A DNA stretch of 64,000 bases from Nocardiopsis mwathae (GCF_014201195.1 NZ_JACHDS010000001.1:1178001-1242000); one strand, 5' to 3'; positions 8,735-19,440 are shown, counted from the stretch's first letter. The notes: a model not told the origin generated them from the sequence alone. A program made the numbers and translations.

Positions 8735-10453
8735 ATGAAGATGGTACAGATGCCCGCGATGAACGCCGTCGTCGAGGTCCTGAAATCCGAAGGCGTCGAC
8801 ACGGCCTTCGGCTGCCCCGGGGCCGCGATCCTCCCCCTGTACAAGGCGCTGGAGGAGGTCGGCGGGATCGAACACCTGGTCGTTCGCCACGAGGAGGGCG
8901 CGACCCACATGGCCGACGGCTGGGCCCGGACCAACGGCAAGGTCGGCGTGGCCATCGGCACGTCCGGCCCCGCCGGAACCAACATGATCACCGGCCTCTA
9001 CACCGCACTCGCGGACTCGATTCCCATCGTGTGCATCACCGGCCAGGCGGTCTCCACCCGACTGCACCAGGAAGCCTTCCAGGCGGTGGAGATCGTCGAC
9101 ATCGCCAAGCCCGTCACCAAGTGGGCGGTGCAGATCAAGGAGGCCGGCCAGGCGCCGTGGATCTTCCGCGAGGCGTTCCGGATCGCCCGCGAGGGGCGGC
9201 CCGGCCCCGTTCTCATCGACATTCCGCTCGACATCGCCCAGCAGGTCATCTCCTATGACCCGGAGATCGACGCACCGCTGGCCGTAAGCACCGTGGCCCC
9301 GCACCTGCCGCGCGTGGAGCGGGCACTGGACATGCTGCTGGCCGCCGAGCGTCCGCTGATCCTCGCCGGGGGCGGGGTCATCATCGCGGAGGCGGCGGAC
9401 GAGCTGCGCCGCGTCGCCGAGTACCTGAACATCCCCGTGCAGGTCACCCTCATGGGCAAGGGCGCCGTCGATGAGGACGGCCCGCTGTACGCCGGGATGA
9501 CCGGTGTGCAGACCTCCCAGCGCTACGGCAACGCCTCCTTCCTGGAGTCCGACCTGGTGCTGGCGGTCGGCGCCCGCTTCGGCGACCGGCACACCGGACA
9601 GCTGGACGTCTACCGGGGCGGGCGCAGGTTCATCCACGTCGACATCGAGCCCACTCAGATCGGCAAGGTCTTCGAGCCGGACCTGGGCGTCGTCTCCGAC
9701 GCACGGCTGTTCCTCCGCGCGCTGCTGGACGCCGCGCGGCGGCGCGGCGCCGCGCGCGATCCGGGGGCCTGGGTGGAGCGGGTCGGCGAGCTCAAGCGCA
9801 CGCTGCGCCGCCGGGAGGACTTCGACGCCGCACCGATCAAGGCGCCGCGCGTCTACAAGGAGATCAACGACGTCTTCGACGCCGACACCTACTTCGTCAC
9901 CGCCATCGGCCTCTACCAGATCTGGGGCGGCCAGCACCAGAAGGCCTACAAGCCCCGGCACTACCAGATCTGCGGCCAGGCCGGTCCGCTCGGCTGGGAG
10001 ATCCCGGCGGCCATCGGCGTCAAGAAGGCGCTGGCGGCCACCGAGCCCGATGCCGAGGTCGTCGGCATCGTCGGCGACTACGGCTTCCAGTACATGGTGG
10101 AGGAACTGGCCGTCGGCGCCCAGTACGACGTCCCGTTCGTGCTCATCATGATCAACAACGAGTACCTGGGGCTGATCCGCCAGGCGGAGATCCCCTACGA
10201 CATGAACTACCAGGTCGACATCCACTACGACGAGTACGGCACGGACAACGTCAAGATCATGGAGGCCTACGGCTGCTCCGGGCGGCGGGTCCTGGAGCCG
10301 GGGGAGATCCGCGACTCCCTGGAATGGGCCCGCAAGGAGGCGCGCCGCACCTCCCGGCCGGTGCTGGTGGAGGTCATGATCGAGCGCGAGGCCAACACTC
10401 CGCACGGCCCGTCCATCGACGCCGTCAAGGAGTTCGAGCCGGAACCCGCCTGA
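8735..10453 (+). CDS. gcl: Glyoxylate carboligase
   Basis: Thiamine-diphosphate enzyme that condenses two glyoxylates to tartronate semialdehyde and CO2 (EC 4.1.1.47). The 572-residue protein has the three domains of the acetolactate-synthase superfamily. Gcl-specific blocks are TSGPAGTNMITGLYTALADS, QEAFQAVEIVDIAKPVTKW, AYKPRHYQICGQAGPLGWE, VGDYGFQYMVEELAVGAQYD and NNEYLGLIRQAEIPYDMNY. The ThDP/Mg motif is GDYGFQ with a downstream Asn-Asn. It carries glutamate at residue 53 (VRHEEGATHMADG), where the E. coli enzyme has Val51, so the canonical ThDP-activating glutamate is present here. The ATG at 8735 follows GAAGGG. The enzyme disposes of glyoxylate released from allantoin. Confidence 0.9.
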   Translation: MKMVQMPAMNAVVEVLKSEGVDTAFGCPGAAILPLYKALEEVGGIEHLVVRHEEGATHMADGWARTNGKVGVAIGTSGPAGTNMITGLYTALADSIPIVCITGQAVSTRLHQEAFQAVEIVDIAKPVTKWAVQIKEAGQAPWIFREAFRIAREGRPGPVLIDIPLDIAQQVISYDPEIDAPLAVSTVAPHLPRVERALDMLLAAERPLILAGGGVIIAEAADELRRVAEYLNIPVQVTLMGKGAVDEDGPLYAGMTGVQTSQRYGNASFLESDLVLAVGARFGDRHTGQLDVYRGGRRFIHVDIEPTQIGKVFEPDLGVVSDARLFLRALLDAARRRGAARDPGAWVERVGELKRTLRRREDFDAAPIKAPRVYKEINDVFDADTYFVTAIGLYQIWGGQHQKAYKPRHYQICGQAGPLGWEIPAAIGVKKALAATEPDAEVVGIVGDYGFQYMVEELAVGAQYDVPFVLIMINNEYLGLIRQAEIPYDMNYQVDIHYDEYGTDNVKIMEAYGCSGRRVLEPGEIRDSLEWARKEARRTSRPVLVEVMIEREANTPHGPSIDAVKEFEPEPA

Positions 10454-10475
10454 CCGGAACCGGCCGTTCGAACCA

Positions 10476-10516
10476 GGGCGCCACGGTGGCCACTCGGCCG
10501 GGTCACCGCGGCGCCC
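10476..10516 (+). terminator. Hairpin terminator after gcl
   Basis: Arms GGGCGCCACGGTG (10476-10488) and CACCGCGGCGCCC (10504-10516) pair with one G-U, followed by TTC. It separates gcl from the leuA leader. Confidence 0.65.
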
Positions 10517-10622
10517 TTCACCGTCGCCCCTGCCCGGTGGCGCGGCGGTGGGCGGCGGTTCCGTGCGGGGCGTGCCGCCGCTCGCCGTGACCTTTGCGGG
10601 GTCTGGTACTGTGATCAGCGTT

Positions 10623-12499
<1,877 letters not shown>

Positions 12500-12664
12500 G
12501 GCGTGTTCGGCGGGTCGTTCCCGGATCGCGGCCACCGGGATGACGCTCGCGGTGCCGCTCCACTCGCCGAGCCGACCTGGATCGACTTCGCGAAGCGGCT
12601 TGTGAGCGCCGCCACGCACGGCCGCTCGCTCACCGGAAGGAATCCGCCCTAGAGCGAGAGTGAC

Positions 12665-12697
12665 GGTGGCCGGTGCCCTCGGAGGGCACCGGCCACC
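12665..12697. terminator. Bidirectional terminator between leuA and CAP-domain gene
   Basis: Perfect 14-bp stem GGTGGCCGGTGCCC with a 5-base loop between convergent stop codons. Confidence 0.75.
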
Positions 12698-12715
12698 GGT
12701 GTGCGCGGGGGCGGG

Positions 12716-13597
12716 CTACTCCCAGCCGAAGTTCTGCGTCCAGCGGCCGTCGGCCTCGCCGACGCCGATCGCCTTGAAGTCGCAGTTGAGGATGTTCGCG
12801 CGGTGGCCGTCGCTGTTCATCCAGGCGTCCATCACCTCGTCGGCCGACCGCTGGCCCGCGGCGACGTTCTCGCCGGACCAGGCGTCGTAGCCGGCCTCCG
12901 TGGCGCGCTGGGCCGGGGTCGTGCCCTCGGGGGTGTCGTGCGCCATGTAGTCGCGGGCGGCCATGTCCTCGCTGTGCTTCTGGGAGGCGGTGGTGAGCCG
13001 CTCGTCGACCCGCAGCGGTTCGCAGCCTGCGGCTGCGCGCTCGGAGTTGGCGAGCGTGACCACATCGGCCGTCCGACCGGATCCGCCGCCGGAGGAGCCG
13101 CCGGGCGAGCCCGAGCCCCCTGAGGAGCCCGCGTTCGCCGAGCCGCCTGAGGAACCCGAGCCGCCCGGAGCGGAGGCGTCACCGCCCGCGGAGGAGCCGG
13201 AGCCGCCCTCCGGGGACTCGGAGGCCTTCACCTCGCCCTCGGCGGTCGCGGCGGCCTCACGCCGCCCCTCGCCGTCGGCGGAGTCGGACGATCCGCCGTC
13301 CGCGTCGCCGGAGTCCGGGAAGAAGTCGTCGTCGGAGACGGCCGGCGGCAGGCCGTCGTCGGGGAATGCGTTGCTCACGTCCGATCCGGCCTGAGCCGGG
13401 CCGTGCCCCTGGGGCAGTTGGGCGAGGACGAGGCCGGCGGCCACTCCGAGGCCGACGGGAACGGCGACCAATGCCCCGATAAGCGGCCGTTTCCACCGGT
13501 CGCGCGCCGTGGACGACCTGGTGGACGGCTTGGGTCTCTGCCGGGCCCCGGGCGACTCGTCCCGGTTCCTCGACACTCGGCGGCGTCCGCGTGCCAT
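12716..13597 (-). CDS. Membrane-anchored CAP/SCP-domain protein
   Basis: Extracytoplasmic protein of the CAP (cysteine-rich secretory, YkwD-like) superfamily, biochemical role unknown. The 293-residue protein has a basic cytosolic tail, a transmembrane segment near residues 40-62 (LIGALVAVPVGLGVAAGLVL) and a long linker of Asp, Gly and Ser (about 70-170). The C-terminal CAP domain has the motifs HSEDMAARDYMAHDTPEG, SGENVAAGQ and WMNSDGHRANIL. Cys residues in GCEPLR and LNCDFK may form a disulfide. The ATG at 13597 gives the shortest start consistent with the tail. Further upstream the frame runs into the opposite recO promoter, so a longer start is unlikely. Confidence 0.85.
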   Translation of the reverse strand: MARGRRRVSRNRDESPGARQRPKPSTRSSTARDRWKRPLIGALVAVPVGLGVAAGLVLAQLPQGHGPAQAGSDVSNAFPDDGLPPAVSDDDFFPDSGDADGGSSDSADGEGRREAAATAEGEVKASESPEGGSGSSAGGDASAPGGSGSSGGSANAGSSGGSGSPGGSSGGGSGRTADVVTLANSERAAAGCEPLRVDERLTTASQKHSEDMAARDYMAHDTPEGTTPAQRATEAGYDAWSGENVAAGQRSADEVMDAWMNSDGHRANILNCDFKAIGVGEADGRWTQNFGWE

Positions 13598-13783
13598 GAA
13601 AGCCAGCCCCCGTTCGGTAGGGAATGTCGGTGCTCGCGCGATCGTAGACCACATCAGGCTCTTAAGGGACCTTGGGGACGAATGTGGAGGGAAGCCGCAG
13701 GTCTGCGGGCCGAGGCGGGCCGCGCGGTGCGGTGGGCGCCGCTCGTGCGCACGTCCGCCCTGCGCATCCGCGACAATGGAGGT

Positions 13784-14515
13784 GTGAGCCTTTACCGTGA
13801 CGAGGGGGTCGTCCTCCGCACCCAGAAGCTGGGGGAGGCCGACCGCATCGTGACGCTGCTGACCCGGCGGACCGGCCTGGTCCGGGCCGTCGGCAAGGGG
13901 GTGCGGCGCACCAAGTCGCGCTTCGGCGCCCGGCTGGAGCCGTTCAGCCACATCGACGTGCAGCTGTACACCGGCCGCACGCTCGACGTCATCACCCAGG
14001 CCGAATCGGTGCGGGCCTACGGCGAGTCCATCGTGTCCGACTACCCGTGCTACACGGCCGCCACCGCCATGCTGGAGACGGCCGAGAAGATCGTGGCCGT
14101 CGAGAAGGACCCGGCCCTGCGCCAGTTCCTGCTGCTCATCGGCGCGCTGCGGACGCTCGGCGAGGGGGCGCACGACCCCCGCCTGGTGCTCGACGCCTAC
14201 CTACTGCGCTCTCTCGCGGTCGCCGGCTACTCGCCCGCGCTGGAGGAGTGCGCGCGGTGCGGAACGCGCGGGGAGCACCGCGCCTTCGCGGTCCACGCCG
14301 GCGGGACGGTGTGCACACCCTGTCGGCCGCACGGCAGCACCCATCCCGCGCCGGAGTCGACCCGCCTGATGTCGGCGCTGCTCAGCGGTGACTGGCCGAA
14401 GGCCGACGCCAGCCAGGAGCGGCACCGCAACGAGTGCAGTGGACTCGTCGCCGCCTACCTGCAGTGGCACCTCGAAAACGGAATCCGATCTCTGCGCCTT
14501 GTGGAGCGTTCTTGA
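13784..14515 (+). CDS. recO: DNA repair protein RecO
   Basis: Recombination mediator of the RecFOR pathway that anneals ssDNA and loads RecA. The 243-residue protein has the N-terminal OB fold ([20 protein letters not shown], then [20 protein letters not shown]). A helical domain follows ([12 protein letters not shown]), and a four-cysteine zinc site CARCG...CTPC lies near residues 151-183. The GTG start matches the conserved N-terminus of actinobacterial RecO. GGAGG is only one base upstream, so leaderless initiation or a non-canonical spacing is possible. The stop overlaps the TTG start of uppS, an arrangement common in actinobacteria. Confidence 0.95.
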   Translation: MSLYRDEGVVLRTQKLGEADRIVTLLTRRTGLVRAVGKGVRRTKSRFGARLEPFSHIDVQLYTGRTLDVITQAESVRAYGESIVSDYPCYTAATAMLETAEKIVAVEKDPALRQFLLLIGALRTLGEGAHDPRLVLDAYLLRSLAVAGYSPALEECARCGTRGEHRAFAVHAGGTVCTPCRPHGSTHPAPESTRLMSALLSGDWPKADASQERHRNECSGLVAAYLQWHLENGIRSLRLVERS

Positions 14516-15354
14516 GCCTGTTCAACTCCTCACCATCGAAGACCCCCGCCCAGGGGTACACGCCGCCCTCCCCGCACCCCAGCGGGGCGCGCCCGCCCGG
14601 CCTGCCCAAGGAGCTGGTCCCGCGGCACGTCGCCATCGTCATGGACGGCAACGGCCGGTGGGCCAAGGAGCGGGGCCTGGCCCGCACCGAGGGGCACAAG
14701 GCCGGAGAGGGCTCGCTGTTCGACGTCATCGAGGGCGCACTGGAGCTCGGCATCCCCGCCCTGTCCGCCTACGCCTTCTCGACCGAGAACTGGAAGCGAT
14801 CGCCGGAGGAGGTGCGCTTCCTCATGGGCTTCAACCGGGACGTGATCCGGCGGCGCCGTGACGAGCTGCACGCCATGGGGGTGCGGGTGCGCTGGGCCGG
14901 CCGCCGGGGGCGGCTGTGGAAGAGCGTCATCTCCGAGCTGGAGGAAGCAGAGGAGATGACCCGGCACAACACCGCGCTCACCCTGCAGTTCTGCGTGAAC
15001 TACGGGGGTCGTGCCGAGATCACCGACGCGGCCAAGGCCATCGCACGCGCGGCGGCCGAGGGACGGCTCGACCCGGACAAGATCACCGAGTCCTCCTTCG
15101 CCCGCTACCTGGACGAGCCCGACATCCCCGATGTCGACCTGTTCCTCCGCTCCTCGGGCGAGCAGCGCACCTCCAACTTCCTGCTCTGGCAGTCGGCCTA
15201 CGCCGAGTTCGTCTTCCTCGACACGCTGTGGCCCGACTTCGACCGCCGCCACCTGTGGCACGCCTGCGAGATCTTCGCCAGCCGGGACCGCCGCTACGGC
15301 GGCGCGGTGCCCAACCCGGTCCCGGAGGCGCCCGCCGCCGGGCCGTCCGCCTGA
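14512..15354 (+). CDS. uppS: Isoprenyl (di-trans,poly-cis-undecaprenyl/decaprenyl) diphosphate synthase
   Basis: Elongates prenyl diphosphates with IPP to the polyprenyl carrier for peptidoglycan and wall polymers. The 280-residue cis-prenyltransferase has the catalytic block [17 protein letters not shown] near residue 40, with the essential aspartate, then [21 protein letters not shown] and [20 protein letters not shown] proline-rich N-terminal tail of about 35 residues precedes the fold. The TTG start overlaps the recO stop (TTGA) and has GGAG five bases upstream, supporting coupled translation. The product probably supplies the lipid carrier used by wall enzymes such as the 19441 protein, which is inference. 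Confidence 0.95.
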   Translation: MSLFNSSPSKTPAQGYTPPSPHPSGARPPGLPKELVPRHVAIVMDGNGRWAKERGLARTEGHKAGEGSLFDVIEGALELGIPALSAYAFSTENWKRSPEEVRFLMGFNRDVIRRRRDELHAMGVRVRWAGRRGRLWKSVISELEEAEEMTRHNTALTLQFCVNYGGRAEITDAAKAIARAAAEGRLDPDKITESSFARYLDEPDIPDVDLFLRSSGEQRTSNFLLWQSAYAEFVFLDTLWPDFDRRHLWHACEIFASRDRRYGGAVPNPVPEAPAAGPSA

Positions 15355-15500
15355 GGCCGAGCGCGTGCCAGCGGGGTGGGTGCGGCCTGGTCGGCCTCCA
15401 CCCCGCCCCGCCGCCCCGTGCGGAGCGCGACCGCGGGCCGGTCCTGCTGATACCGGAAGTGCGGACAGATGGTGAAACCCGTTACAAAGCGCCGCAATTC

Positions 15501-15522
15501 AGTAACCTACTATCGCGTAACC
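15501..15522. promoter_or_regulatory. Putative operator upstream of SGNH hydrolase
   Basis: AGTAACCTAC-TA-TCGCGTAACC shares 17 of its first 19 bases with the palindromic element upstream of the TrhA-like gene (30835-30853). It is an imperfect version of ACCTACG-N4-CGTAGGT, about 30 bases before the start codon, so it probably overlaps the promoter. Confidence 0.45.
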
Positions 15523-15550
15523 CTGGTGTCACGAGGCATCATCGATTACT

Positions 15551-16363
15551 ATGCGCGGCTTTGAGTTGGACCCGGACCTGGGTCAGAACGGCATCATCTC
15601 CTACGTCGCCCTGGGTGACAGCTTCACCGAGGGACTGGACGACCCCTACCCGGACAGCGGCGACACGCCGAACGGCCGGTACCGGGGCTGGGCCGACCGC
15701 CTGGCCGAACACCTCGCCGACAACGTCGCCGAGGTCCGCTACGCCAACCTCGCCGTCCGGGGCAAGCTCATCCGGCAGATCGCGGCCGACCAGGTGCCGC
15801 GGGCCATCGAGCTGCGGCCGGACCTGATCACCATCTGCGCCGGCGGCAACGACATCATCCGCCCCGGCACCGACCCCGACGAGATCGCGGAGATCTTCCG
15901 CCGCACCATCGCCGCGCTCAGCGAGACCGGCGCGACGATCGTGATCTTCACCGGCATGGATACCGGCTTCCAACCGGTCATGCGCCATCTGCGGGGGAAG
16001 GTCGCCACCTACAACATGCACCTGCGCGCCATCGCCGACGAGTACGGCTGCCCGGTCGTGGACCTGTGGAGTATGAAGCCGTTGCAGGACCACCGTGCCT
16101 GGAGCTGGGACCGGCTGCACCTGTCCCCGGAGGGCCATCGCCGCCTGGCGCTGCGGGCCTGCGAGGTGCTGGGGCTGCCGGTCGACGCCGACTGGCGCGA
16201 GCCGTGGCCGCCGGAGGCCCCCAAGGACTGGCGCATGGCCCGCCAGGACGACCTGCACTGGGCCAGGGAGTTCCTGGTCCCCTGGATCCACCGCCGCCTG
16301 ACCGGGCGTTCCTCCGGAGACGGCCTGGCCCCCAAGCGGCCCAACCTGGAACGACTGCGCTGA
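15551..16363 (+). CDS. SGNH/GDSL-family hydrolase
   Basis: Predicted serine esterase or lipase of the SGNH fold, cytosolic because no signal peptide is visible. The 270-residue protein has block I YVALGDSFTEGLDD (nucleophile serine), block II glycine in NLAVRGK, block III ICAGGNDII with the asparagine, and block V DRLHLSPEGHR with the Asp-His pair. The C-terminal 60 residues, rich in Trp, Pro and Arg (DWREPWPPEAPKDWR), are typical of actinobacterial homologues. Substrate is unknown. The upstream palindrome shared with a membrane-homeostasis gene hints at a lipid role, which is inference only. Confidence 0.85.
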   Translation: MRGFELDPDLGQNGIISYVALGDSFTEGLDDPYPDSGDTPNGRYRGWADRLAEHLADNVAEVRYANLAVRGKLIRQIAADQVPRAIELRPDLITICAGGNDIIRPGTDPDEIAEIFRRTIAALSETGATIVIFTGMDTGFQPVMRHLRGKVATYNMHLRAIADEYGCPVVDLWSMKPLQDHRAWSWDRLHLSPEGHRRLALRACEVLGLPVDADWREPWPPEAPKDWRMARQDDLHWAREFLVPWIHRRLTGRSSGDGLAPKRPNLERLR

Positions 16364-16387
16364 CCTCGGCGGACACGGCCGACCCAG

Positions 16388-16433
16388 GCGGAAAGGCGCG
16401 CCCCGGTCCGCGGACCGGGGCGCGCCTTTCCGC
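16388..16433. terminator. Strong bidirectional terminator between SGNH hydrolase and zur
   Basis: A perfect 46-base palindrome, 23 bp per arm, beginning GCGGAAAGGCGCGCCCC. It is followed two bases later by copy A of the dispersed inverted-repeat family. Confidence 0.8.
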
Positions 16434-16435
16434 GT

Positions 16436-16509
16436 TCCTCCGTCGATCTCGGAGACGTCGGGGGTGTCACGCGCGATGTTCGCCCGCGATCTCCGAGACC
16501 GACGGAGGA
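16436..16509. repeat. Dispersed inverted repeat, copy A
   Basis: Arms 16436-16455 and 16490-16509 (TCCTCCGTCGATCTCGGAGA and its complement with one mismatch) enclose a 34-base loop. It lies between convergent genes next to a separate terminator. See copies at 25083, 40359, 52818 and 62350. Confidence 0.75.
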
Positions 16510-16534
16510 TGGACAGGCCGCCGGTGAGAGGCCG

Positions 16535-16927
16535 CTAGTTCTCCGACTGCGCCGCCGCGGTGCACGGCGCGCATGTCCCGAACACCTCGACGGTGTGCGT
16601 GACATCGCTGAACCCGTGCTGTGCGCCGATGCTCTCGGCCCATCTCTCCACGGCCGGCCCCTCGACCTCCACGGCCTTGCCGCACTCGCGGCAGACCAGG
16701 TGATGGTGGTGGGTGTCGGTGATGCAGGCGCGGTAGACGGCCTCGCCATCGCTGGTGCGCAGCACGTCGACCTCGCCGGAATCACTCAGCGCCTGCAGCG
16801 CCCGGTAGACGGTCGTGAGCCCGATCTTCGAGCCCTCGGAGCGAAGGTCCGCATACAGGTCCTGGGCGCTGCGAAAACCGCTGCTCTCGCTCAGTGCCTG
16901 CCGGACGGCCTCGCGACGTGTACTCAT
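16535..16927 (-). CDS. zur: Zinc uptake regulator, Fur family
   Basis: DNA-binding repressor that senses Zn(II) and shuts off zinc acquisition genes. The 130-residue protein has a winged-helix N-terminus (REAVRQALSESSGFRSAQDLYADL, GLTTVYRALQAL). The dimer and metal region follows with THHHHLVCRECGKAVEV and a C-terminal CAPC pair that completes the structural zinc site. It overlaps the znuB stop as ATGA and is the last gene of znuC-znuB-zur. Identity as Zur rather than Fur or Nur rests on this operon and on a Zur-type box upstream of znuC, which would give autoregulation. Confidence 0.93.
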   Translation of the reverse strand: MSTRREAVRQALSESSGFRSAQDLYADLRSEGSKIGLTTVYRALQALSDSGEVDVLRTSDGEAVYRACITDTHHHHLVCRECGKAVEVEGPAVERWAESIGAQHGFSDVTHTVEVFGTCAPCTAAAQSEN

Positions 16928-17838
16928 GTGGATACGCTCCCCCGATCGGTCTGGGGCATCGTACCGACCGTAGCGGCCGCATCCTCCTCACGGGGGGTGT
17001 GGGGCACACCACGCCGACCGCGCGTCGCCCGACCGATGACCACTGCCACCGCGAACACCACGAGTGTGAGCAGGACGATCGCCCCGCCCGGTGCCACCTC
17101 CACATAGTAGGTCGTGGACAGACCGCCCACGGCGCAGATCACCCCGATGACCACGGCCAGTGCGACGGTCACCCGGAAACTGCGGGTGAGCTGCTGGGCA
17201 GCGGCGACGGGGACCACCATCAGAGCGCTCACCAGCAGGACACCCACCACCCGCATGGCCAGCACCACGGTCAGCGCGGCGGTGACCGCGATGACCAGGC
17301 TGAGCAGGCGGACCGGCAGTCCGTGCGCGCGGGCGACCTCCTCGTCCTGGCAGAGCACGAACAGCTCGCGGCCGAAGTAGCCGATGACCGCGATCACCAC
17401 GACGGCCAGTGCGGAGATCACCCAGACGTCCTCCTGGCTGACGCTGCTCACCGAGCCGAACAGGAAGGCGGTCAGCGTCGCGGTGTTGGCCCCCGGGGTC
17501 AGGCCGATGAGCAGCAGGCCGCCGGCGATGCCGCCGTAGAAGAGCAGGGCCAGGGCGACGTCGCCGCTCGCGCGGGCGCGCACGCGGATCAGCTCGATGA
17601 GGACGGCGGCGCCCCCGGCCACCAGCAGCGCGACGATGACCGGGGAGTTGCCGGTCAGGTATCCCAGGGCGACGCCGGTGAGCGCGACGTGCCCGATGCC
17701 GTCGCCGAGCAGGGCGAGGCGGCGCTGCACCAGGAAGGTGCCGATGACCGGCGCGATGAGGCCGACGAGTACGGCGACGATGAGCGCCCGCTGCATGAAG
17801 TCGTACTCCAGCAGGTCGAGCAGGGGCAGGTCAGGCAC
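16924..17838 (-). CDS. znuB: Metal (zinc) ABC transporter permease
   Basis: Integral membrane subunit of an ABC-3 family importer, predicted to carry Zn(II). The 304-residue protein has about nine transmembrane helices from residue 12 on. The family signature is around LLGDGIGHVALTGVALGYL, where the His-rich helix lines the pore, and around the coupling segment EEVARAHGLPVRLLSLV. The GTG start at 17838 overlaps the znuC stop by eight bases, and the stop overlaps zur. The long upstream frame belongs to antisense of znuC and is not part of the gene. No periplasmic zinc-binding subunit (ZnuA) is encoded in the window. Confidence 0.92.
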   Translation of the reverse strand: MPDLPLLDLLEYDFMQRALIVAVLVGLIAPVIGTFLVQRRLALLGDGIGHVALTGVALGYLTGNSPVIVALLVAGGAAVLIELIRVRARASGDVALALLFYGGIAGGLLLIGLTPGANTATLTAFLFGSVSSVSQEDVWVISALAVVVIAVIGYFGRELFVLCQDEEVARAHGLPVRLLSLVIAVTAALTVVLAMRVVGVLLVSALMVVPVAAAQQLTRSFRVTVALAVVIGVICAVGGLSTTYYVEVAPGGAIVLLTLVVFAVAVVIGRATRGRRGVPHTPREEDAAATVGTMPQTDRGSVST

Positions 17839-18673
17839 GGCGGGGTACCTCGATGTCGGGCACGGCGGCCGCCGGCGCGGGGGTTTCGCCGACGTGCGGG
17901 TGGACGTGGTCGTGGCCCGGGCGTGCACACGCGCCGGTGGGCCGGGGCGGAAGGCCGTCGTGTGCGATCCGTCCCTCGGACAGCACCAGGCTGCGCTCGA
18001 TGAGCGGTTCCAGCGGGCCGAGCTCGTGCAGCACCACCACGACGGTGGCGCCCCGCTCGGTGACCCGGCGGATGGTGGCGGCAAGTGCCTCCTGGTTGCC
18101 GGAGTCGACCCCGGCCATCGGCTCGTCCATGACGAAGGTGTCCGGCCTGCCCGCCAGAGCGCGCGCGATGAGAACGCGCTGCTGCTGGCCACCGGAGAGC
18201 TCGTGGACGGAGTCGTCGGCGCGGTCGGCGAGGCCGACGGCGTCCAGGGCGTCGGCGACGGCCGCGTGGTCCTCGGCCGAGGCCCGGCGGAACCGGCGAC
18301 GCCGCGCGACCTGCCCGGAGGCCACGACCTCGCGAACGGTCGCGGGGACGCCGCCGCCCGCGGTCAGGCGCTGCGGGACGTAGCCGATCCGGCTCCAGTC
18401 GCGGAAACGGCCCAGCGGGGCGCCGTGCACATCGATGCGGCCGCCGGTGAGCGGCGCGATGCCCAGCATCGCGCGCATGAGCGTGGACTTGCCCGAGCCG
18501 TTGGGGCCGAGGATGGCGAGTGTCTGCCCCACGGGCACGTCGAAGGTGACGCCCCGCAGGACCGGAGTCCGCTCGTAGGCGACGACGGCGTCGGCCACGG
18601 AGAACGCGGGCGGTGCTGGGCGCGGGTCCGGCTCGGCCTGGGCAGGCCGTTCACCGGTGCTTTCGACGGACAC
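17831..18673 (-). CDS. znuC: Metal (zinc) ABC transporter ATP-binding protein
   Basis: Cytoplasmic ATPase energising the ZnuB permease. The 280-residue protein has Walker A GPNGSGKST near residue 55, Q-loop YVPQRL, signature LSGGQQQR, Walker B FVMDEPMAGVD and the H-loop in VVVLHELGPL. A C-terminal tail with His-containing segments (GHDHVHPHVGE) could bind metal. It is first in the operon. The GTG start falls exactly at the expected transcription start of the TTGACA/CACACT promoter, so the mRNA may be leaderless. A Zur box overlaps the -35. Confidence 0.92.
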   Translation of the reverse strand: MSVESTGERPAQAEPDPRPAPPAFSVADAVVAYERTPVLRGVTFDVPVGQTLAILGPNGSGKSTLMRAMLGIAPLTGGRIDVHGAPLGRFRDWSRIGYVPQRLTAGGGVPATVREVVASGQVARRRRFRRASAEDHAAVADALDAVGLADRADDSVHELSGGQQQRVLIARALAGRPDTFVMDEPMAGVDSGNQEALAATIRRVTERGATVVVVLHELGPLEPLIERSLVLSEGRIAHDGLPPRPTGACARPGHDHVHPHVGETPAPAAAVPDIEVPRRA

Positions 18674-18679
18674 GTGTCA

Positions 18680-18708
18680 AGTGTGCCGAAAACGAAAATG
18701 GTTGTCAA
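18680..18708 (-). promoter_or_regulatory. znuC promoter with Zur box
   Basis: On the minus strand, -35 TTGACA (complement of 18703-18708) and CACACT (complement of 18680-18685) are 17 bases apart. A 15-bp 7-1-7 sequence TGACAACCATTTTCG (18693-18707) overlaps the -35. It resembles the actinobacterial Zur box TGAAAATNATTTTCA. Confidence 0.65.
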
Positions 18709-18741
18709 AACATACTGTTGCCAGGCATTCGCCGCAAGTGG

Positions 18742-19131
18742 TCAGAATAGTCCGCTTTGCAGTAGTCCGAGCGCCACCAGGGTGACGACCACGACCACCC
18801 GCATCACCCGCTCCCCCCGCCGCAGCCCCGGCCAGGCCAGGAATGCCAGCCAGGCGAAGAACCCCGCCAGCAGCGCCAGCAGTACCGTGCCCAGCGGCCC
18901 GGCCAGCAGCAGCCCGGCCACGAACACCGCGGCCATCGCCACCGGCAGGATCCACCGAGGCGCGTTGTGCAACCACACCAGCGGCACCGCACTGCGCCGC
19001 TCGATCTCATGGCGCAGCGGCCCCGCGTTCGGGGTGTAGAACGAATCCCCCGGCGGCAGCGGCCGGGACGCCGACCGCCCCCGCTGGTCGGGGCGGTTCT
19101 CGCGCTTCTTCTTGCGCTTGGGGGACAACAC
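18742..19131 (-). CDS. Small membrane protein of unknown function (DUF6703-like)
   Basis: I do not recognise a biochemical role. The 129-residue protein has a highly basic N-terminus (SPKRKKKRENRP), a conserved-looking RPLPPGDSFYTPNAGPLRHE segment, then two or three hydrophobic helices (WILPVAMAAVFVAGLLLAG, VLLALLAGFFAWLAFLAW, VMRVVVVVTLVALGLLQ). Short actinobacterial membrane proteins with a PLPPGD motif of this kind exist, and the family label is from memory. The start is either GTG 19131 or TTG 19128. The latter has the better spacing to AAGGAG. Confidence 0.7.
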   Translation of the reverse strand: MLSPKRKKKRENRPDQRGRSASRPLPPGDSFYTPNAGPLRHEIERRSAVPLVWLHNAPRWILPVAMAAVFVAGLLLAGPLGTVLLALLAGFFAWLAFLAWPGLRRGERVMRVVVVVTLVALGLLQSGLF

Positions 19132-19440
19132 GGCTCCTTGAACTCATCGAACGCCTACGTGGCACCAGGTGGAGCCTACTGAGATATCGATATCGCCAAC
19201 AGGTGGACCACAGCCGACCTCGGTGCGTAAACCCACCCGTCCCTGCGGTTATGTTGGATTATGCGGTGCGGTGTCGCCTGCGGCGCCCGCCGCGCGGCAG
19301 GGGTACGCCGGGTCCTTTACCCGGCACTTATCAGCGTCGGCCTAGCGTGACCGCTTCGCTGAAGCCGGACCCCAGCCCGGTCACGCACCAGTGTGCCCGC
19401 CCCCCATTTCCCACACGTGATAACCGGGAGTAGTCGTTCC
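19132..19440. other. Intergenic region before the wall-polymer transferase
   Basis: No gene supported. It contains the perfect 12-bp palindrome GATATCGATATC at 19183-19194 and a small hairpin GCCGGGT-N5-ACCCGGC at 19307-19325, both possible regulatory sites for the flanking genes. Confidence 0.5.
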
